Positions 1 to 4,823 of a DNA stretch of 5,447 nt are shown here, piece by piece (the stretch's first letter is position 1; each line of letters starts with the position of its first letter). The notes beneath the pieces were generated by a model that was not told the DNA's origin, ran no database searches, and worked only from the letters and a program-made list of their open reading frames with translations. This stretch comes from Candidatus Omnitrophota bacterium (GTDB taxonomy: Bacteria > Omnitrophota > Gorgyraeia > Gygaellales > Profunditerraquicolaceae): NCBI GenBank assembly GCA_030691725.1, contig JAUYDQ010000063.1, positions 1-5,447 on the forward strand, written 5' to 3'. Both the position numbers and the translations under genes were made by a program.

Positions 1-38
1 AGACACCCCTGAATTCCTTAAATATAGTTCCTTAGATA

Positions 39-1361
39 TCAGGTATTATTTTGTGATACGGAAGGAGATGAAAGGTAGGCCCTGCGCAGCCAGTGCATGC
101 TATGGTTACGCCTTATCCATTCCCTGACAATTCTATATCCTATAAAGCGAAACATCGCGTTTCTAAAACGCAATCTTACCAGCAGAGAAAAAAACTTAGA
201 AAGAGAATAAAATTTAGCGTATGCCCTGGCTACATTTAACTGAAGCTGTTTAGCGGATAATAATTTGGGGTTAAAGACAACGTGCTGGCCGTCATAAAGA
301 TTCCAATCGTGGGTGAAAATCCTTTTTTGCTGCTTTAGCTCTTCGTGAAACTTCGTCCCGGGCACAGGAGTAAGGATCATCATCTGGATAGTATCTATCT
401 TTTGCTTTATGGCAAATCTTAAAGTATCCCATATGGTCTTTTCGTTATCGTTATCGCTGCCCAGAACAAACATCCCATGAATTTTAATTCTTTTCTTTCG
501 AAAAGAGCGTATTGCATTTATTATATCATCGACGTTTTGTCTCTTCTGGTATGCCTGAAGTGTCTCGGGGTTAATGGATTCAAAACCAACGCAGACCACG
601 TTACAACCAGCGCGGGCCATAAGGCTTAGAAGTTCATCGTCTTTTGCCGCATCACAACGTACCTGACAGGTCCAGTTGCGGATCTTATGTTTTATCATAA
701 GCTCCAATAATGCGCGCGTGCGTTGAGGATTGGCAGTAAAATTATCATCGCAAAAAAAGAATGAACTTCTCCTCCTGGATAACAATTCTTCTATCACGTT
801 TTCAGCACTACGGAAACGGTATTCACGGCCAAACATCTTTGTCACGGAACAGAAAGTGCAGTCAAAAGGACAGCCTCTTGATGTGGAGACAGACGTAATC
901 AAACCAGAAAATCTATTTCCTTTAATCAGGGAAAAATCAGGATGCGGCAGGTTATCCAGATTCTGTATGGGCTCACCGTAAACAATCGCGTCTTTTATCG
1001 AGCCGTCCACAATACCTGCGATAACCTCTTCCGCCTCGCCGACAACTACCTGCCTGGCAAATTGTAAAGCTTCATCGGGCAGAAGGCTGGCGTGAACCCC
1101 TCCTATAATTACTTTTTCTTTAGGGAATTTCTTAGCTATATCATATCCGCGCTTGGCAGTTGAGGTCAGGATTGAAATACCGATTATATCTGCGTTTAAT
1201 TTAGAGTAATCGGGCCTGTGAATATCTTCATTATAAATCTCAACCTTATGCCCCTTATTCTTAAGGATAGTTCCCAGATATATCGGCCCTAACAGAGGCA
1301 TGTGTAATTTGCTATACACGTTTGCCTCTGACGCAGCCGGTTCAATCAGTACTATCTTCAC
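39..1361 (-). CDS. B12-binding-type radical SAM protein
   Basis: A 440-residue protein that starts with GTG. The start is supported by an AAGGA ribosome binding site about 8 bases upstream and by the first residues (KIVLIEP), which form the expected first strand of a cobalamin-binding-like Rossmann domain. Residues 1 to about 140 match that domain, with IIGGVHASLLPDEA at 85-98 as its typical GG segment. The classical DxHxxG cobalamin-ligand motif is not visible, so cobalamin binding is uncertain. Residues about 155-345 are the radical SAM core, with C164-x3-C168-x2-C171 for the 4Fe-4S cluster that cleaves S-adenosylmethionine. The segments CDDNFTAN (204-211) and VGFES (258-262) are typical of this superfamily. 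The C-terminal tail (about 395-430) is very basic and aromatic, possibly substrate- or membrane-facing. The family includes methylases and other enzymes of lipid, cofactor and natural-product pathways; the substrate cannot be read here. It is the last gene of the minus-strand series in this window. Confidence 0.9.
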   Translation of the reverse strand: MKIVLIEPAASEANVYSKLHMPLLGPIYLGTILKNKGHKVEIYNEDIHRPDYSKLNADIIGISILTSTAKRGYDIAKKFPKEKVIIGGVHASLLPDEALQFARQVVVGEAEEVIAGIVDGSIKDAIVYGEPIQNLDNLPHPDFSLIKGNRFSGLITSVSTSRGCPFDCTFCSVTKMFGREYRFRSAENVIEELLSRRRSSFFFCDDNFTANPQRTRALLELMIKHKIRNWTCQVRCDAAKDDELLSLMARAGCNVVCVGFESINPETLQAYQKRQNVDDIINAIRSFRKKRIKIHGMFVLGSDNDNEKTIWDTLRFAIKQKIDTIQMMILTPVPGTKFHEELKQQKRIFTHDWNLYDGQHVVFNPKLLSAKQLQLNVARAYAKFYSLSKFFSLLVRLRFRNAMFRFIGYRIVREWIRRNHSMHWLRRAYLSSPSVSQNNT

Positions 1362-1382
1362 CCCGCTCTTCCTTTCTAATCT
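1357..1382 (-). promoter_or_regulatory. Ribosome binding site and GTG start in a repeat
   Basis: The minus strand reads AGATTAGAAAGGAAGAGCGG and runs on into the GTG start of the radical SAM gene. The AAGGA core serves as the Shine-Dalgarno sequence. Two repeats meet here. AGATTAGAAAG (1372-1382) is identical to the leader motif of the downshift-type cspA gene at 2251-2261. GAAGAGCGGGGTGAA (1357-1371), which holds the start codon, is repeated exactly at 1416-1430. Confidence 0.6.
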
Positions 1383-1404
1383 ATAACCCCCACCCTTACT
1401 TTAG

Positions 1405-1472
1405 GAAGGACGGGGTTCACCCCGCTCTTCTTTCCTCATTTATGACTAAGTTCTTAAGAAGGGCGGGGTTCA
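1405..1472. repeat. Alternating inverted GAAG-CGGGG repeats
   Basis: A 15-base unit occurs in both orientations in the 121-base gap between the divergent cold-shock gene and the radical SAM gene. On the plus strand gaaggacggggttca (1405-1419) and gaagggcggggttca (1458-1472) differ at one base. The opposite unit ttcaccccgctcttc is at 1416-1430 and again, exactly, at 1357-1371 over the radical SAM start. Units 1405-1415 and 1420-1430 form a tight hairpin with a 4-base loop and two mismatches. Units 1419-1432 and 1456-1469 pair with one mismatch. No U-tract follows either stem, so neither looks like a standard terminator. They may be a short palindromic repeat family or a regulatory RNA. Confidence 0.6.
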
Positions 1473-1482
1473 TAGTGATAAG

Positions 1483-1695
1483 TTATTGTTGCGGCTTTGC
1501 AATAGATACGTTGATAGCGCGCGGGCCCTTCGGTGATGTTTCAACTTCAAATTCTACGTCCTGGTCTTCGTTTAAAGCATCAAATTTTGCGTCAACAACG
1601 CTGGATTGGTGAAAGAAGATATCTCTGCCGTCTGTATCACTGATAAACCCAAACCCTCTATCACGTACCAACTTCTTAATTTTACCTGTGTGCAT
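1483..1695 (-). CDS. Divergent cold-shock-domain protein (70 aa)
   Basis: A single cold-shock domain, an OB-fold that binds single-stranded RNA or DNA. The RNP1-like segment RGFGFI is at residues 13-18 and the RNP2-like segment DIFFH at 25-29. The frame stays open upstream and would allow a longer 79-residue product. I choose the ATG at 1695 because AAAGGAGG lies 7 bases before it and the domain starts there (MHTGKIKKLV). It differs from classical CspA at a notable place: the usual nucleic-acid-stacking Trp-Phe pair at residues 8-9 is Lys-Leu, although the RNP aromatics remain. This suggests an altered, perhaps constitutive, RNA-binding role. It lies downstream of the canonical csp gene but beyond that gene's terminator. 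I see no convincing promoter, so transcription is by read-through or from a weak promoter among the upstream hairpins. Confidence 0.9.
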   Translation of the reverse strand: MHTGKIKKLVRDRGFGFISDTDGRDIFFHQSSVVDAKFDALNEDQDVEFEVETSPKGPRAINVSIAKPQQ

Positions 1696-1702
1696 CTTAA
1701 AG

Positions 1703-1710
1703 CCTCCTTT
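1703..1710 (-). promoter_or_regulatory. Ribosome binding site fixing the Met1695 start
   Basis: AAAGGAGG lies 7 bases before the ATG at 1695. It falls inside the longer open frame that begins at 1722, so it argues strongly for the shorter 70-residue protein. Confidence 0.85.
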
Positions 1711-1716
1711 TAATGA

Positions 1717-1760
1717 GCCCACAACTTACGGAACGTTGAGTGAACGTAAGTTGTTTGGGC
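1717..1760 (-). repeat. Long hairpin before the divergent csp gene
   Basis: An inverted repeat pairs gcccacaacttacg (1717-1730) with cgtaagttgtttgggc (1745-1760), giving a 14-base-pair stem with one 2-base bulge and a 14-base loop. It ends about 6 bases upstream of the AAAGGAGG site of the divergent csp gene, so in mRNA it would stack just before the ribosome binding site. No U-tract follows, so it is not a standard terminator. Confidence 0.65.
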
Positions 1761-1766
1761 GAATTA

Positions 1767-1793
1767 ATACTTGGCATCTCCGATGCCAAGTAT
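1767..1793. repeat. Perfect 12-bp stem-loop
   Basis: The sequence atacttggcatc (1767-1778) and its exact complement (1782-1793) are separated by 3 bases (tcc). It is the middle of three adjacent hairpins between the two csp genes. It has no adjacent T-tract on the minus strand, so it is more like a dispersed palindromic repeat or an operator than a terminator. Confidence 0.65.
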
Positions 1794-1805
1794 AAGCTCG
1801 GATAT

Positions 1806-1838
1806 ATAACTTACTCACACATTGTGTTCGTAAGTTAT
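1806..1838. repeat. Stem-loop with tandem G-A internal loop
   Basis: The arms ataacttac (1806-1814) and gtaagttat (1830-1838) form 9 perfect pairs. Inside, acac/gtgt pairs around a 3-base loop. The two stems are separated on each side by two bases, which on the minus strand are GA opposite GA, a potential tandem G-A pair. The core AACTTAC is shared with the 1717-1760 hairpin. Confidence 0.6.
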
Positions 1839-1848
1839 GTCCTCGCTT

Positions 1849-1891
1849 AAAAAACAAACCCGGCTCCCTTAATAGAACCGGGTCGTTTGTT
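1849..1891 (-). terminator. Intrinsic terminator of the cspA-like gene
   Basis: On the minus strand the arms CCCGGTTC (1882-1875) and GAGCCGGG (1866-1859) pair around an 8-base loop. They are extended by AACAAA/TTTGTT with a 3-base bulge and followed by an unbroken T6 run (1854-1849). It lies 7 bases after the stop codon of the cspA-like gene. It would separate that transcript from the divergent csp gene below. Confidence 0.85.
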
Positions 1892-1898
1892 CTTAAGG

Positions 1899-2099
1899 TT
1901 ATAACTTCACTACTTTAGTAGCTTGTTCGCCTTTGGGACCTTTTTCAATTTCAAATTCAACTTCTTGGCCCTCCTCTAAAGACTTATAACCATCGCCTTC
2001 AATTGCGCTATGATGCACAAATACATCGTTGCCAGACTCAGGTGTAATAAATCCATAACCTTTTTGGCTTGAAAACCACTTTACTTTACCTTTTGCCAT
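1899..2099 (-). CDS. cspA: CspA-like cold-shock protein (66 aa)
   Basis: A canonical single-domain cold-shock protein of the usual family length (65-70 residues). MAKGKVKWF places the conserved Trp8-Phe9 pair. RNP1 is KGYGFI at residues 13-18 and RNP2 is VFVHH at 26-30; the protein ends with the typical [13 protein letters not shown]. Family members are cytoplasmic RNA chaperones that melt secondary structure in mRNA, and some act as transcription antiterminators. The start is fixed by a perfect AAGGAGGT site at 2108-2115. The gene has a strong promoter at 2282-2309, a 170-180-base structured leader and its own terminator, so it is probably transcribed alone. The leader (separate entries) points to control by temperature or autoregulation. 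The gene symbol indicates the family; orthology to a particular Csp paralogue cannot be judged. Confidence 0.95.
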   Translation of the reverse strand: MAKGKVKWFSSQKGYGFITPESGNDVFVHHSAIEGDGYKSLEEGQEVEFEIEKGPKGEQATKVVKL

Positions 2100-2115
2100 T
2101 ATTTACTACCTCCTT
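2094..2115 (-). promoter_or_regulatory. cspA ribosome binding site and start element
   Basis: AAGGAGGT (2115-2108) is a full anti-Shine-Dalgarno match, and the ATG is at 2099-2097. The RNA segment UAGUAAAUAAUGGCA (2108-2094) covers the spacer and start codon. It is complementary to 2188-2202 upstream in the same leader over 15 pairs, 12 of them consecutive Watson-Crick, so the start codon could be masked. Confidence 0.7.
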
Positions 2116-2121
2116 CCTTTC

Positions 2122-2179
2122 CCCGACTCGTGATTAAATTCAGGTCGGGATCCCGCCTTTACTTAAAGCAATAAGCGGG
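2122..2179 (-). promoter_or_regulatory. Two leader hairpins upstream of cspA
   Basis: Two stem-loops lie between the anti-start element and the ribosome binding site. CCCGC/GCGGG pairs 2175-2179 with 2152-2156 and encloses an inner CTTTA/TAAAG stem (2164-2168 with 2157-2161). CCCGAC/GTCGGG pairs 2144-2149 with 2122-2127. If the anti-start element paired with the start codon, these two hairpins would form the branches of a closed multiloop. Confidence 0.6.
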
Positions 2180-2187
2180 AAAAATTA

Positions 2188-2202
2188 TAGTAAATAATGA
2201 CA
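2188..2202 (-). promoter_or_regulatory. Anti-start element in the cspA leader
   Basis: The RNA reads UGUCAUUAUUUACUA. Its last 12 bases are the exact complement of UAGUAAAUAAUG at the cspA start. Three more pairs, one of them G-U, extend the helix into codon 2. The same element can also pair over 10 bases with UAGUAAAUAA at the predicted 5' end of the transcript (2272-2263). Overlap with a TATAAT-like sequence on the minus strand (2189-2184) leaves open that this is part of a secondary promoter, although a -35 match is poor. Confidence 0.55.
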
Positions 2203-2203
2203 G

Positions 2204-2243
2204 AAATAAAAAAACCGAAAAGTTAGATATCTAAACCTTTCGG
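2204..2243 (-). terminator. Intrinsic terminator inside the cspA leader
   Basis: On the minus strand CCGAAAGG at 2243-2236 pairs with CTTTTCGG at 2222-2215, including one G-U pair. The stem continues through TTAGAT/ATCTAA with one bulged base, and a T7 run (2214-2208) follows. It lies about 30 bases downstream of the predicted start of cspA transcription and about 100 bases before the start codon, which is the position of an attenuator. Alternatively it ends read-through from the upstream 112-residue gene, but any transcript from the promoter at 2282-2309 must also pass it. Confidence 0.8.
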
Positions 2244-2247
2244 CCCT

Positions 2248-2261
2248 AGACTTTCTAATCT
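2248..2261 (-). promoter_or_regulatory. Shared leader motif (cspA copy)
   Basis: The RNA AGAUUAGAAAGUCU folds as a 5-pair stem (one G-U) with an AGAA loop. It begins roughly 13 bases after the predicted transcription start and ends 4 bases before the leader terminator stem. The same element, with 13 of 14 bases identical and the same order relative to a terminator, occurs at 5055-5068 upstream of the zinc-finger/helicase operon. Confidence 0.65.
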
Positions 2262-2262
2262 C

Positions 2263-2273
2263 TTATTTACTAC
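2263..2273 (-). promoter_or_regulatory. 5'-end copy of the cspA start sequence
   Basis: GUAGUAAAUAA, predicted to begin at about the second base of the transcript, repeats 11 bases of the cspA ribosome-binding spacer (2109-2099). It can therefore compete with the start region for pairing to the anti-start element at 2188-2202. Its location at the RNA 5' end resembles the position of the cold box in enterobacterial csp mRNAs, without sequence identity. Confidence 0.5.
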
Positions 2274-2281
2274 TGGGAGTA

Positions 2282-2309
2282 AGTATACCATAGCTTTTCA
2301 ATTTGTCAA
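2282..2309 (-). promoter_or_regulatory. Sigma-70-type promoter of cspA
   Basis: A perfect -35 TTGACA (2309-2304) and a -10 TATACT (2287-2282) are separated by 16 bases. The expected start is near 2274, an A. The spacing and -35 match those of the promoter at 5084-5111. Confidence 0.85.
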
Positions 2310-2339
2310 CTTAAATTAAATAAATTGTGTGTGCTCCTG

Positions 2340-2354
2340 CGTAAAGCGTTTACG
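2340..2354 (-). other. Small palindrome after the 112-aa gene
   Basis: CGTAAA and TTTACG form 6 perfect pairs around a 3-base loop, 5 bases after the stop codon. No T-run follows directly, only A+T-rich DNA, so this is at best a weak terminator. Confidence 0.3.
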
Positions 2355-2359
2355 GTCTT

Positions 2360-2698
2360 CTATCTATAAACGTGAAAACCGGGAAGTTTCTCGCTTTTTA
2401 CTCTCTGGAACCGCTCATCCTCAACGCTCATAATTCCCTTTATATAACGCCAGGAGATAAGTATGTTTGCTTTAACTTTTTCTTTTACCTGCTTACTTGG
2501 CGCTACCAAATCACCTTTCTCATCCCACCAGACTCCCAGTTCGTATGCGGGATTCTCTATCCAGATTCCTACATCATCGATTCCGGTTACGACAGCCCAT
2601 AGTTCATCCTTAAAGATTTGAAAAAGAGGCAGATCCGGCCTTATTTCTTCGGAAAACTTAAAAAGCACTAATTTGCCCTTTAAATCTTCTAATTGCAT
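2360..2698 (-). CDS. Unknown 112-residue protein
   Basis: I do not recognise a named family. The frame is well supported: AAAGGAGG (2704-2711) lies 5 bases before the ATG. The composition is that of a folded soluble protein, rich in Trp, Val and Ile. It appears beta-rich: strands are plausible at GKLVLFKF (8-15), LWAVVTGI (33-40), VGIWIEN (43-49) and ANILISWRYIKGIM (77-90). A charged, Lys-rich segment (about 61-76) comes before the last of these. The pattern, with a final strand running into a SVED turn, would suit a small SH3- or Sm-like barrel, but this is inference only. There is no signal peptide, membrane segment or Cys motif. It follows the flavoprotein gene by 39 bases with no promoter visible between them, so it is probably transcribed with it by read-through of a weak terminator. 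Confidence 0.75.
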   Translation of the reverse strand: MQLEDLKGKLVLFKFSEEIRPDLPLFQIFKDELWAVVTGIDDVGIWIENPAYELGVWWDEKGDLVAPSKQVKEKVKANILISWRYIKGIMSVEDERFQRVKSEKLPGFHVYR

Positions 2699-2714
2699 AT
2701 TATCCTCCTTTTAT

Positions 2715-2750
2715 AACAAACAAAGACAACCCCTGATTTATCGAGGGTTG
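2715..2750 (-). terminator. Weak terminator overlapping the flavoprotein stop
   Basis: On the minus strand CAACCCT (2750-2744) pairs with AGGGGTTG (2734-2727) with one bulged G, around a 9-base loop that contains the flavoprotein stop codon. A T-rich but interrupted tail (TCTTTGTTTGTT) follows. It would reduce, not abolish, transcription into the 112-residue gene whose ribosome binding site follows directly. Confidence 0.55.
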
Positions 2751-3406
2751 CCTAACCAACCTTTATCCAGCCAATACTGATACTCTTCTTGCCACTTGTT
2801 TTTCCTTAGCTTGATTATTTCCCTGAAATGCTGTTTACCATTCTCGATAAGTTCTATCTGGTCAGGATATGTCCTTTTTTCTTTGATATCCAAAGCGAGC
2901 TTTCTGCCAAATTTAGCCGCTTCCTCCGTTTTCTCCTGAACTAAATGCGCTGCAGAAGATACGCCTCCGGAATACTGAGCCCCGCAAGTATGAGCGTAAA
3001 ACCTTATATAATCTAAAACCTCTTTGTCCTGGCCGCTTCCCGAAGAGACAACTGCGGCAATATATTTACCTAAAAGCCGCTTACAGTGGATGAAATGGCT
3101 GGAACGGTCAAAGAGCGCTTTCATTGAAGCTGTAACCTGGTTTATGTAGTTAGGTGAAGCCAAAATTATCCCGTCAGCTTCAAGCATCTTCTTAAGAATT
3201 ATATTCACGTCATCGAGCACTGAACAATGCAAAATCTTTTTATGACATTCCTCGCAATGCTTACAGAAGAATATCCTGAAATCGTCTAAATGGATGGCTT
3301 CGCAATCACACCCCTCCTTTAAAAGGCCTCCCAAGACTCCTTTAGCCAGAAAAAAGGTCTTGCTCTTTTCTTTATGCGGACTTGAAGAAATAAGTAATAC
3401 TTTCAT
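2738..3406 (-). CDS. Iron-sulfur flavoprotein, NADPH-dependent FMN reductase type
   Basis: A 222-residue flavodoxin-fold protein. MKVLLISSSPHKEKSKT (1-17) is the first strand and FMN-phosphate loop, and SPNYINQVTASMKALFDR (84-101) is a typical segment of this family. A compact C48-x2-C51-x2-C54-x6-C61 motif fits the CX2CX2CX4-7C cluster ligand pattern of archaeal and bacterial iron-sulfur flavoproteins. It therefore probably carries a 4Fe-4S cluster as well as FMN. Such proteins move electrons between ferredoxin-like carriers and oxidants, often in oxidative-stress defence of anaerobes; the partner here is unknown. The C-terminal about 40 residues are charged and Trp/Tyr-rich (KWQEEYQYWLDKGWLGN). 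The start is fixed by AAAGGAG 7 bases upstream, and a plausible promoter is at 3454-3482. Confidence 0.9.
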   Translation of the reverse strand: MKVLLISSSPHKEKSKTFFLAKGVLGGLLKEGCDCEAIHLDDFRIFFCKHCEECHKKILHCSVLDDVNIILKKMLEADGIILASPNYINQVTASMKALFDRSSHFIHCKRLLGKYIAAVVSSGSGQDKEVLDYIRFYAHTCGAQYSGGVSSAAHLVQEKTEEAAKFGRKLALDIKEKRTYPDQIELIENGKQHFREIIKLRKNKWQEEYQYWLDKGWLGNPR

Positions 3407-3453
3407 CTTACATCTCCTTTATTCTTAGTTCAGAGAAAAACGATTCATTGTAT

Positions 3454-3482
3454 ATTTTATTCCGTTTAGTGGACTATTGCAA
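3454..3482 (-). promoter_or_regulatory. Probable promoter of the flavoprotein gene
   Basis: On the minus strand TTGCAA (3482-3477) and TAAAAT (3459-3454) are separated by 17 bases. The -10 element matches consensus at five of six positions and the -35 at four of six. It would start transcription about 40 bases before the ATG. I see no clear terminator between the helicase stop and this point. Confidence 0.55.
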
Positions 3483-3543
3483 ACTATTTTTGAATTTCTT
3501 TGGGCAGGAATTTAACTTATTTGTGGATTATGCTTATGAGAGT

Positions 3544-4818
3544 TTAATGACTGGAGCGAGAAGACCGAAACTTATGATATCCATGATGCCTTTGCCTATA
3601 GCTAGATTTTGATTGTTTGTCTGAAGATTGATGCGTAGACTTTATAAATTCTTCCGAAGAAATCTGCGGATGCTTTGAAATAGGTAACGAAGCCCTGATA
3701 AGTTTTTCGATATCCCGGACATCGCGGCTTTGGTCAGGCGTTGCAAAAGAAATCGCATGCCCGCGACACCCTGCCCGCGCCGTACGGCCAATACGGTGCA
3801 CATAATTCTCGGCATCTTCGGGGAGATCGTAATTAATAACCAATTCAATTCCGATAACATCAATCCCTCTTGCGGCAATATCAGTGGCAACGAGTACCTT
3901 ATATTTACCTGATTTAAAACCTTCGAGCGCTTCACGGCGCTGGCCGAGAGAACGATTAGAATGTATTTCGGCCGCCCTGTGCCCCATATCGCGAATCGCC
4001 CGTGCAAGCTTTGTTGCATTATGCTTCGTGCGGGAAAACAAAAGGACTGCCCCATGATACTGCGCAAGCAATTTGCTAAGAAGCTGCGATTTTGCTTCTT
4101 TCTTGACTATAAATAATTCATGGGTGACAAGTTCGGGAGTTGTGCCCGAAGGAGCAATCTCCACACAAACAGGTAGTCTCATATGTTTAGCGGCAATCCC
4201 CATAATTTCTTTGGGGATAGTCGCAGAAAAAAGCATAGTTTGCCTTTCTTTTGGCAGAAAACGCAAAATCCGGTCTATTTGAGGAGCAAACCCCATATCA
4301 AGCATGCGATCCGCTTCATCAAGCACCAGCATTACTATATCATTAGGTAAGACGTTCCACTGACCCATGTGGTCAAGAAGCCTGCCCGGAGTTGCAATTA
4401 TCACGCGGGGGTTTTTACGGAGCGCTTGTATCTGCGCTCCCATCGGAGCGCCGCCGATAAGACAGGCTGTCCGCATCCCAAACGAATGCGCGATTCCCTG
4501 GAAGGCCTCATCAATCTGAATAGCCAATTCCCGGGTAGGCGCAAGGACTAACCCCATCCCTTTTCTTTGCGCAAGGCGTTGCACCATAGGAATAGCAAAT
4601 GCATGCGTTTTTCCTGTTCCGGTCTGTGCGATACCGATAACATCTTTACCTTCAATCGCCAGAGGTATTGCCTTCAGCTGAATCGGCGTCGGAACCTTAA
4701 ATTTTATGCGTTCAAGAATATCAAGAATCTTTGGAGCAATACCCAGCCCATAAAAGCCCTGTGCCGATTGATTAACCTCATGCGCAAAACCAGTCGTATT
4801 AACTAACCTGTGCGTCAT
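3544..4818 (-). CDS. rhlE: DEAD-box RNA helicase, RhlE type
   Basis: A 424-residue ATP-dependent RNA helicase with the full motif set. A Q-motif region covers GLGI...PTPIQ (24-47), motif I is AQTGTGKT (64-71), Ia PTRELA (94-99), Ib TPGR (143-146), II DEAD (167-170) and III SAT (198-200). In the second RecA domain are LLFSRTK (259-265), ATDIAARGID (311-320) and HRIGRTARAG (341-350). The tail (about 384-424) is low-complexity, rich in Ser, His, Arg and Lys, as is common in RhlE/CsdA relatives that bind RNA non-specifically. Expected roles are unwinding mRNA and helping ribosome assembly, especially in the cold. The start is supported by AAAGGGG (4829-4835) 10 bases upstream, inside the last codons of the 48-residue gene that ends 5 bases before it, so translational coupling is likely. 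It shares the promoter and leader at 5012-5111. The RhlE name is by overall resemblance; DeaD/CsdA-type function is possible. Confidence 0.95.
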   Translation of the reverse strand: MTHRLVNTTGFAHEVNQSAQGFYGLGIAPKILDILERIKFKVPTPIQLKAIPLAIEGKDVIGIAQTGTGKTHAFAIPMVQRLAQRKGMGLVLAPTRELAIQIDEAFQGIAHSFGMRTACLIGGAPMGAQIQALRKNPRVIIATPGRLLDHMGQWNVLPNDIVMLVLDEADRMLDMGFAPQIDRILRFLPKERQTMLFSATIPKEIMGIAAKHMRLPVCVEIAPSGTTPELVTHELFIVKKEAKSQLLSKLLAQYHGAVLLFSRTKHNATKLARAIRDMGHRAAEIHSNRSLGQRREALEGFKSGKYKVLVATDIAARGIDVIGIELVINYDLPEDAENYVHRIGRTARAGCRGHAISFATPDQSRDVRDIEKLIRASLPISKHPQISSEEFIKSTHQSSDKQSKSSYRQRHHGYHKFRSSRSSH

Positions 4819-4823
4819 GGTAA

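Noticed and set aside
1..38. A possible terminator or next gene after the radical SAM stop codon.
   Set aside because: Only 38 bases are visible and they show neither a stem with a T-run nor a ribosome binding site and start.
730..981. An 83-residue plus-strand open frame inside the radical SAM gene.
   Set aside because: It lies wholly opposite conserved radical SAM motifs, has no family resemblance, and is a shadow of the real gene.
2184..2189. A perfect TATAAT on the minus strand downstream of the leader terminator, as a second cspA promoter.
   Set aside because: No acceptable -35 element lies 16-18 bases upstream (only a T-run); the promoter at 2282-2309 is much better. Kept only as a caveat for the switch model.
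2372..2602. A 76-residue plus-strand frame opposite the 112-residue gene.
   Set aside because: The minus-strand gene has a strong ribosome binding site and protein-like composition; the plus-strand frame has neither.
3642..4067. A 141-residue minus-strand frame inside the helicase gene.
   Set aside because: It overlaps helicase motifs IV to VI in another frame and has low-quality composition; a shadow frame.
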